DNA of 19,511 nucleotides from SCTD01 sp046593875. GTDB taxonomy: Bacteria > Actinomycetota > Actinomycetes > Mycobacteriales > SCTD01. Of this stretch, positions 13,331-19,511 are shown one piece after another (the stretch's first letter is position 1; each line of letters starts with the position of its first letter). Position numbers and translations under genes: made by a program. The stretch lies in the NCBI GenBank assembly GCA_046593875.1, contig JBKJQQ010000051.1, positions 1-19,511 of the forward strand, in the 5' to 3' direction. The notes beneath the pieces are model-generated. The model ran no database searches. It worked only from the letters and a program-made list of their open reading frames with translations, and was not told where the DNA came from.

Positions 13331-14235
13331 GAGAACCGCTCCCCCGGGTCGAGGCGCAGGCCGCGCAGCCAGTCCGCGGCGGCCATCGGACCCTTGCCCT
13401 CGGGGCGCACCTCGCCGAGCCGCACCGCGGTGGTCGCCGTCCCGACGCAGCCGTCCCGCACCTGGCCCGGCTCGAGCACGTCCTCGGTGACGGTGACCGG
13501 GCCGAGCTTGACCCGCCTGTCGCGCAGGGTCGTCCACGCGCCGGGGGCGGGTGTGCAGGCCCGGACCACGCGGTCGACCCGCAGCGCCGGCGCCGTCCAG
13601 TCCACCCGGGCATCAGCGACGGTGATCTTCGGCGCCAGGCTGATGCCCTCGGCCAGCTGCGGAACCGCCTGCAGCGCCTCGTCTTCCAGCCCGTCGAGGG
13701 TCGCGACCAGCAGGCCGGCCCCGGCGGTGGCCAGCCGGGTGAGCAGGTCGCCGCTGGTGTCGGTGGGTCGTACGTCCTCGGTCGTGACGCCGTAGACGGG
13801 GCCGGTGTCCATGCCTGCCTCGAGCAGGAACGTCGTCGCGCCGGTGACCTCGTCGCCGTGCAGCAGCGCATGCTGCACGGGAGCGGCACCGCGCCAGGCG
13901 GGCAGCAGCGAGAAGTGCAGGTTGACCCAGCCCAGCCGCGGGATGTCGAGGACGGGCTGCGGGATGAGGGCGCCGTAGGCCACCACCGGGCAGCAGTCCG
14001 GGGCCAGGGCGCGGAGCCGCTCCTGGAAGTCCGGGTCGCGCGGGTGGTCGGGCGTGAGCACCTCGAGGCCGGCCTCCTCGGCGCGCTCGCGCACCGGGCT
14101 CGGCCGCAGGGTCCGGCCGCGGCCGGCGGGGGCGTCGGGGCGGGTGACGACGGCGACGACGTCGTGCCGGCTGGCCAGCAGTGCGTCCAGCGACGGGACC
14201 GCGGGCTCGGGGGTGCCGGCGAAGACCAGCTTCAG
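13327..14235 (-). CDS. fmt: methionyl-tRNA formyltransferase, probable CTG start
   Basis: Formylates initiator Met-tRNA using 10-formyl-tetrahydrofolate. From the inferred start it has 302 residues: LKLVFAGTPEPAVPSLDALL, then WVNLHFSLLPAWRGAAPVQ with Asn105 and His107, and LEAGMDTGPV with Asp143, within one residue of E. coli numbering (N106, H108, D144). The C-terminal tRNA-binding domain runs from about 205. The family's first Met falls on a CTG at 14235-14233, which overlaps the def stop as CTGA, exactly like the GTGA/ATGA junctions elsewhere here. The nearest in-frame conventional start, GTG at 14292, would add 19 residues unlike the family and overlap def by 61 nt. Confidence 0.95.
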   Translation of the reverse strand: MKLVFAGTPEPAVPSLDALLASRHDVVAVVTRPDAPAGRGRTLRPSPVRERAEEAGLEVLTPDHPRDPDFQERLRALAPDCCPVVAYGALIPQPVLDIPRLGWVNLHFSLLPAWRGAAPVQHALLHGDEVTGATTFLLEAGMDTGPVYGVTTEDVRPTDTSGDLLTRLATAGAGLLVATLDGLEDEALQAVPQLAEGISLAPKITVADARVDWTAPALRVDRVVRACTPAPGAWTTLRDRRVKLGPVTVTEDVLEPGQVRDGCVGTATTAVRLGEVRPEGKGPMAAADWLRGLRLDPGERFS

Positions 14236-14774
14236 CGCGCTCGTCCGAACAGCGGGTGCGGGCTGACCTTGACCACCGGCGGCTGCGCCCACTCGGCCTC
14301 GCGGATGGCCTCCATGGCGGCCTTCTTGGTCTCGGCGTCGAGCCGGTCGATGAACAGCACGCCGTCGAGGTGGTCGGTCTCGTGCTGGATGCAGCGCGCG
14401 AGCAGGTCGCTGCCGGAGACGGTGATGGGGTCGCCGTAGACGTTCTGCCCGTGCGCGACGACGTCCTGCTTGCGCACGCAGTCGAAGGTGAGGTCCGGCA
14501 GCGACAGGCAGCCCTCGGGGCCGTCCTGCTCCTGCTCGCTCGGGAAGTGCAGGACCGGGTTGATGAGGTGGCCGAGCACGTCGTCGACGTCGTAGACGAA
14601 CACCCGCAGCCCGACGCCGATCTGGGGCGCCGCCAGGCCCACGCCGGGCGCCTCGATCATCGTGTCGGCGAGGTCCTTGACGAGGGTCCGCAGCTCCTTG
14701 TCGAACGTCGTGACGTCGACCGCCGGGGTCCGCAGCACGGGGTCGCCGAGCAGGCGGATCGGTCGGGTGGCCAC
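14232..14774 (-). CDS. def: peptide deformylase
   Basis: Metalloprotease that removes the formyl group from nascent proteins, the counterpart of the adjacent fmt. 180 residues with all three motifs: GVGLAAPQIG (44-53), EGCLSLP with metal ligand Cys89, and QHETDHLDG with His131, Glu132 and His135. The start is GTG at 14774; it lies exactly 7 nt after TACCCT and lacks a clear ribosome binding site, suggesting a leaderless transcript starting within the priA-def gap of 21 nt. The stop overlaps the probable CTG start of fmt. Confidence 0.97.
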   Translation of the reverse strand: MATRPIRLLGDPVLRTPAVDVTTFDKELRTLVKDLADTMIEAPGVGLAAPQIGVGLRVFVYDVDDVLGHLINPVLHFPSEQEQDGPEGCLSLPDLTFDCVRKQDVVAHGQNVYGDPITVSGSDLLARCIQHETDHLDGVLFIDRLDAETKKAAMEAIREAEWAQPPVVKVSPHPLFGRAR

Positions 14775-14781
14775 GGGTCCC

Positions 14782-14787
14782 AGGGTA
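14782..14787 (-). promoter_or_regulatory. -10 box of a probable leaderless promoter for def
   Basis: TACCCT on the minus strand, then GGGACCC, then the GTG of def, in the short priA-def gap. This would let def-fmt-rsmB be transcribed apart from priA. No good -35 element is visible. Confidence 0.45.
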
Positions 14788-14795
14788 GGTGACTG

Positions 14796-16751
14796 CTACG
14801 CGAGCGTCCGCGGGTCGAGCTCGACGCGGACCGGCTCGGCCTTGCGGGCGCTGCGCACGCCGGCCGCCGCCTTCAGCGCCGCGGCGAGGTCGGCTCCCGC
14901 GGTACGAGGGACGCGCAGCAGGTACCGCTCCTGGTCGCCGGCCGGCACCGGGCCGAGCACCTCTCCGGGAAGTCCGACCAGCAGCTCGGCGAGCGCTGCG
15001 GCCGGACCGGTGACGCTGGCCATCCGGACCGCCGGCGGGAAGCCCAGCGCGGTGCGCTCGGCCAGCTCGCGCTCCGCCGCCCCGGCCGGGTCCCAGCGGA
15101 TGAGCGCCTGCACCGGGACCAGCGCGCGGTCGGCGACCACGACGACCCGGCCGTCCGGTCGGGCCAGCGCGGCAGCGGCGAACCAGCGGCGCAGCGCCTC
15201 CTCCCCCGCACGCAGGTCAGCGCGCCCGAGGGCGGCCCAGCCGTCGAGCAGCAGCACCGCGCCGTAGCCGCCGTCCGCGACCGGCTCCGCCCCGGGGGTG
15301 CACACGACCAGGGCTGCGCCGCCGTCGACCTGCGCGAGGACGGCGTCGCGGCCGCTGGTCCGGACCGGGGTACCGGGGAAGGCCCGGCCGAGCTCCTCCG
15401 CAGTGCGGCCGGCTCCCGTGGTGGCGGCGCGCAGCTGGCGGCCGTCGCAGGTCGGGCAGCGCCAGTCGCCGGCCAGGCGCCCGCACCAGTGGCACGCGGC
15501 GAGCGCGCTCCTGTCGGTGGTGGACAGCGGACCGGCGCAGGCCACGCACCGGGCCGGGGTGCGGTCGCGCTGGCACGCCAGGCTCGGCACGTAGCCGCGG
15601 CGGGGCACCTGCACCAGGACGGGCTGCCCCTTGCTCAGTGCTGCCCGGGCGGCGTCGAAGGCGGTCGCGGGCAGCCGCGCGGCCTGGGCGAGCGGGTCGC
15701 GGGCCAGCTGGTCCTCCCCCGTGCCGTCGACCGTCGGCGCGGCCTCGCGCACGGTGGCCCGGTCCGCGACCAGCGGCTTGGCCCAGCCGGTGTCGACCAG
15801 CAGCTGGGCCTCGGCCGTGCGCGCGTGACCGCCGACGAGCATCGCCGCGCCGGACAGGTGCGCGCGCAGGGCGAGGACCTCGCGGACGTGCGGGTAGGGC
15901 GCCCGCGGCTCGGCGTGCAGGTCGTCGCCGTCGTCCCAGACGACGACCAGACCGAGGTCGTGCACCGGCGCGAACGCTGCCGCCCGGGTGCCGACCGCCA
16001 CCCGGACGGTCCCGCGCAGGACCTGCAGCCAGCGCCGGTAGCGCTCCGCCGGTCCGAGGTCGGCGGACAGGCTCGCGTGGGGCAGGTCGCCGAGGGCTGT
16101 GCCGACGCGGTCGAGGTCCCGGCCGTCCGGCACGACGACCACGACCCCGCGTCCGCTCGCGGCGCACGCCGCCACCGCCGTGGCGAGCTCGGCAGGCCAG
16201 TCGGGCCCAGGCAGGGCGTTCCAGACGGCCCGCGGGGAGCGGCCGGTCGCCAGCGCGCTCAGGAACGCCGGCCCGGCCGGGTAGCGCGTCCAGGTCGCCG
16301 GACCCGGCGGCGCGGGCGGTGGCGCGGGGTCGAGCGGCGCCTCCCCCTCGACCCGCGCGTGCCGGGGCGGTACGGCCAGCCGCAGGACGTCGGGCAGCGT
16401 GCCGGCGGTGCGGTCGGCGACCGCACGGGCGAGCTCGGCGACCTCCGGCGTGAGCACCTGCTCCGGGCTGACGACCGAGAGCGGCGCGAGCCTGCCAGGG
16501 TGCTCGGAGGCGTCCTCCCGCGACAGGACCCAGCCGTCCACCAGCCGACCGGCGAAGCGGACGCGGACCCGTACGCCCGGCTGCGCGTCGTCCGCAGCCG
16601 ACGCCGGCACGAGGTAGTCGAAGGTCCGGTCGAGGTGGGCCAGGCCGGTGTCGACGACGACGCGGGCCACCGGCCGGACGTCGGCGGGAGCGGTGGCCGG
16701 CTTCGTGCGCGGAGGGCGGGGCGCTCTCAACCCCAGCGGCAGCTCCGTCAC
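14796..16751 (-). CDS. priA: PriA-like primosomal protein N', helicase motifs lost
   Basis: In E. coli PriA restarts stalled replication forks as a 3'-5' helicase. Here 651 residues keep the N-terminal DNA-binding part (VARVVVDTGLAHLDRTFDYL and RVRVRFAGRLVDGWVL) and the C-terminal domain (RTALGFPPAVRMASV), but no Walker A GKT is seen near SGRGVVVVVPDG (199-210), and the DEEH box reads VVVWDDGDD (269-277). This agrees with actinobacterial PriA proteins, generally taken to lack ATPase activity. The zinc region has Cys393, 402, 405, 420, 423, 432 and 435, but residue 396, expected to be the eighth Cys (CxxC), is Asp (CQRD). The GTG start at 16751 lies 7 nt after TAGCCT, a leaderless arrangement. 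Confidence 0.92.
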   Translation of the reverse strand: MTELPLGLRAPRPPRTKPATAPADVRPVARVVVDTGLAHLDRTFDYLVPASAADDAQPGVRVRVRFAGRLVDGWVLSREDASEHPGRLAPLSVVSPEQVLTPEVAELARAVADRTAGTLPDVLRLAVPPRHARVEGEAPLDPAPPPAPPGPATWTRYPAGPAFLSALATGRSPRAVWNALPGPDWPAELATAVAACAASGRGVVVVVPDGRDLDRVGTALGDLPHASLSADLGPAERYRRWLQVLRGTVRVAVGTRAAAFAPVHDLGLVVVWDDGDDLHAEPRAPYPHVREVLALRAHLSGAAMLVGGHARTAEAQLLVDTGWAKPLVADRATVREAAPTVDGTGEDQLARDPLAQAARLPATAFDAARAALSKGQPVLVQVPRRGYVPSLACQRDRTPARCVACAGPLSTTDRSALAACHWCGRLAGDWRCPTCDGRQLRAATTGAGRTAEELGRAFPGTPVRTSGRDAVLAQVDGGAALVVCTPGAEPVADGGYGAVLLLDGWAALGRADLRAGEEALRRWFAAAALARPDGRVVVVADRALVPVQALIRWDPAGAAERELAERTALGFPPAVRMASVTGPAAALAELLVGLPGEVLGPVPAGDQERYLLRVPRTAGADLAAALKAAAGVRSARKAEPVRVELDPRTLA

Positions 16752-16758
16752 GACCGCG

Positions 16759-16764
16759 AGGCTA
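16759..16764 (-). promoter_or_regulatory. -10 box of a probable leaderless promoter for priA
   Basis: TAGCCT on the minus strand, seven bases, then the GTG of priA. It lies directly downstream of the metK terminator, so a new transcript is expected here. No -35 match. Confidence 0.55.
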
Positions 16765-16776
16765 GGGCGGACGTGC

Positions 16777-16810
16777 GACGGCCCCGGCTCGCGAGCGAGA
16801 CGGGGCCGTC
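16777..16810 (-). terminator. strong hairpin terminator after metK
   Basis: A perfect 10-bp inverted repeat, GACGGCCCCG and CGGGGCCGTC, around a 14-nt interior that itself holds the palindrome GCTCGCGAGC. It starts 13 nt past the metK stop. No U-run follows, as is common in high-GC actinobacteria. It separates metK from the priA promoter. Confidence 0.75.
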
Positions 16811-16823
16811 GGGGGGCACGGTC

Positions 16824-18017
<1,194 letters not shown>

Positions 18018-18038
18018 GGTGCTCCTCAGGTAGCGGCT

Positions 18039-18052
18039 CGCGCAGGTGCGCG
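18039..18052 (-). promoter_or_regulatory. small palindromic hairpin in the metK leader
   Basis: CGCGCACCTGCGCG on the minus strand can fold as a 5-bp stem with an ACCU loop, between the candidate metK promoter and its ribosome binding site. Too short to call a riboswitch; possibly a stabilising stem or an operator half. Confidence 0.25.
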
Positions 18053-18068
18053 CAGGCGATCGCGGAAC

Positions 18069-18074
18069 AGCCTA
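18069..18074 (-). promoter_or_regulatory. -10 candidate for metK
   Basis: TAGGCT on the minus strand, 51 nt upstream of the metK GTG, identical to the box in front of the sseB-like gene. It would give a leader of about 45 nt with a normal ribosome binding site. No -35 match, so metK may instead be read only from rpoZ-coaBC. Confidence 0.4.
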
Positions 18075-18087
18075 CCGAGGCGGGCCG

Positions 18088-19290
18088 TCAGCCCTGGACG
18101 AGGCGCGCGGCGACCAGGTCCCAGACGACGTCGGCCAGCGCGTCCTTGCTCCCGAGCGGGACCTCGGTGCTGCTCCCGTCCGCGCCGAGCACGACCGCGG
18201 CGTTGACGTCGCCCTCGAAGCCGGTGGGGTGGCCGCTCTCGCCGACCTCGTTGACGACCAGCAGGTCGCAGCCCTTGCGGGCCAGCTTGGCCTGGCCGTG
18301 GGTGAGCACGTCGCCGTCCGCGTCGCCGGTCTCGGCGGCGAACCCGACGAGCACCTGTCCCGGGCGTCTGACACCGACGAGCTCGGCCAGCACATCGGGG
18401 TTCTGGACCAGCTCGACGGTCATCGTGTCCGTCTTCTTGCGCTTGGTGGTCAGCCGCTCGACCGGCCGGTAGTCGGCTACGGCGGCCGCCATGACCACCG
18501 CGTCAGCCTCCTTGCCCTCCGCCAGGACCGCGTCGCGCAGCTCCAGCGCACTGGTCACCCGTCGGACCGCGACGCCCGCGGGGTCGGGCAGCGCGGCGCT
18601 GCTGACGAGGACGACCTCGGCGCCTCGGGCGGCCGCGGCGCGGGCCAGGGCGTAGCCCTGCTTGCCGCTGGAGCGGTTGCCCAGGAAGCGCACGGGATCG
18701 AGGTGCTCGCGGGTGCCGCCCGCGCTGATGACGACCCGGCGCCCGGCGAGGTCCTGCGGGCGACCGGCCAGCGCGCGCAGGCAGCTGTCGTACAGCTCGG
18801 ACGGGTCGGGCAAACGGCCCTTGCCGGAGTCCTTGCCGGTGAGCCGGCCGACGGCGGGGTCGATGACCTGCACGCCGCGACGGCGCAGCGTCGCGACGTT
18901 GGCCTGCGTCGCCGGGTGCTCCCACATCTCGGTGTGCATGGCCGGGGCGAGCACGACGGGGCAGCGTGCAGTCAGCAGCACGTTGGTGAGCAGGTCGTCT
19001 GCCAGCCCGTGCGCCGCGCGGGCCATCAGGTCGGCGGTGGCCGGGGCGACCACGACGAGGTCGGCCTGCTGGCCGAGCCGGACGTGGGGCACCTCGTGCA
19101 CGTCGGTCCACACGTCGGTGCGCACCGGCTTGCCGGACAGCGCCGACCAGGTGGGCGCGCCGACGAACTCGAGCGCCGCGCGGGTGGGTACGACCGTGAC
19201 GTCGTGCCCGGACTCGGTCAGCCGCCGCAGCAGCTCGACGGCCTTGTACGCGGCGATGCCACCGGCCACGCCCAGGACGACGCGGCTCAC
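18088..19290 (-). CDS. coaBC: bifunctional phosphopantothenoylcysteine decarboxylase / phosphopantothenate-cysteine ligase
   Basis: Two consecutive steps of coenzyme A synthesis. 400 residues. The FMN-binding CoaC half (about 1-180) has LGVAGGIAAYKAVELLRRL, catalytic His69 in PHVRLGQQADLVVVAPATAD, and LAPAMHTEMW. The CoaB half (about 183-400) has ISAGGTREHLDPVRFLGNRS followed by SGKQGYALA, MAAAVADYRP, a KRKK stretch and VGFAAETGDADGDVL. At the CoaC flap the E. coli ACGD with its active Cys reads TGKD (151-154); as I recall this Cys is also missing from the M. tuberculosis protein. The GTG start at 19290 lies 8 nt after the rpoZ stop with only a weak ribosome binding site, suggesting coupling. 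Confidence 0.96.
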   Translation of the reverse strand: MSRVVLGVAGGIAAYKAVELLRRLTESGHDVTVVPTRAALEFVGAPTWSALSGKPVRTDVWTDVHEVPHVRLGQQADLVVVAPATADLMARAAHGLADDLLTNVLLTARCPVVLAPAMHTEMWEHPATQANVATLRRRGVQVIDPAVGRLTGKDSGKGRLPDPSELYDSCLRALAGRPQDLAGRRVVISAGGTREHLDPVRFLGNRSSGKQGYALARAAAARGAEVVLVSSAALPDPAGVAVRRVTSALELRDAVLAEGKEADAVVMAAAVADYRPVERLTTKRKKTDTMTVELVQNPDVLAELVGVRRPGQVLVGFAAETGDADGDVLTHGQAKLARKGCDLLVVNEVGESGHPTGFEGDVNAAVVLGADGSSTEVPLGSKDALADVVWDLVAARLVQG

Positions 19291-19298
19291 CTCAGGCT

Positions 19299-19511
19299 CT
19301 AGACAGCCGGGTCGGCGACCTGCTCGTGCGTGAGCAGTCCGCCGTTGATCTCGCGCAGCGCGATCGACAGGGGCTTCTCCTGCACGCCGGTCTCGACCAG
19401 CGGGCCGACGTACTCCAGCAGGCCCTCGCCGAGCTGGGAGTAGTAGGCGTTGATCTGGCGCGCGCGCTTGGCGGCGTAGATGACCAGGCTGTACTTGGAG
19501 TCGGTGGCGGC
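19299..19511 (-). CDS. rpoZ: DNA-directed RNA polymerase omega subunit (5' part outside window)
   Basis: Small subunit that aids folding and assembly of beta'. The C-terminal 70 residues are visible, starting AATDSKYSLVIYAAKRARQI and continuing NAYYSQLGEGLLEYVGPLVE, then KPLSIALREINGGLLTHEQV, ending with TAG. These are the typical actinobacterial omega helices and tail. It is followed by coaBC after 8 nt; the rpoZ-coaBC-metK order is conserved in actinobacteria, with gmk expected upstream. Confidence 0.97.
   Translation of the reverse strand, partial: AATDSKYSLVIYAAKRARQINAYYSQLGEGLLEYVGPLVETGVQEKPLSIALREINGGLLTHEQVADPAV

Noticed and set aside
14236..14292. 19-residue N-terminal extension of fmt from GTG 14292
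   Set aside because: Not family-like and would overlap def by 61 nt; the CTG start matches the family N-terminus and the local overlap pattern.
18018..18087. SAM riboswitch in front of metK
   Set aside because: Only 70 nt, with one small hairpin; no SAM aptamer core is recognisable.

Overview
This window reads as chromosomal core from a high-GC actinobacterium (GC near 70 % by eye; GTG starts are very common; the proteins read like Streptomyces or Mycobacterium orthologs). The genus cannot be fixed from the sequence. I see no insertion sequence, phage, CRISPR, tRNA or rRNA. All genes but one lie on the minus strand, so transcription runs from high to low coordinates.

In transcription order from the right edge: rpoZ (5' end missing), coaBC and metK form one block, closed by a strong hairpin at 16777-16810. 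Next come priA, then def-fmt-rsmB (peptide deformylase, Met-tRNA formyltransferase, 16S rRNA m5C methyltransferase), then rpe and a response regulator with a GGDEF-type domain. The complete riboflavin set follows (ribD, ribE, ribBA, ribH), then hisG, a YdcZ-type transporter, a YczE-type membrane protein, a possible 19-residue linker ORF, a small PH-domain membrane protein (the position matches Mycobacterium tuberculosis Rv1417, downstream of ribH), a class C PBP (DD-carboxypeptidase) and an SseB-like protein. SseB converges, with a 29-bp overlap, on the only plus-strand gene, a DUF1844 protein. That gene is divergent from the infC-rpmI-rplT operon, which runs off the left edge.

Many genes are tied by 1-4 nt stop/start overlaps (ATGA, GTGA, TGATG and one CTGA), which suggests translational coupling through the rpe-RR, rib, hisG-YczE-PH and def-fmt-rsmB groups. 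Three genes (sseB, def, priA) show the same arrangement, a TA(G/C)(G/C)CT -10 box exactly 7 nt before a GTG with no clear Shine-Dalgarno, which points to leaderless mRNAs.

The content is mostly housekeeping. The best candidates for something under-described are: (1) a roughly 240-nt, densely structured infC leader with mutually exclusive hairpins in front of an AUC start codon; (2) a likely CUG start for fmt; (3) the 19-codon ORF coupled at both ends; (4) an orphan REC-GGDDF protein coupled to rpe and next to the GTP-consuming riboflavin operon; and (5) an ATPase-dead PriA in which one zinc Cys is replaced by Asp.
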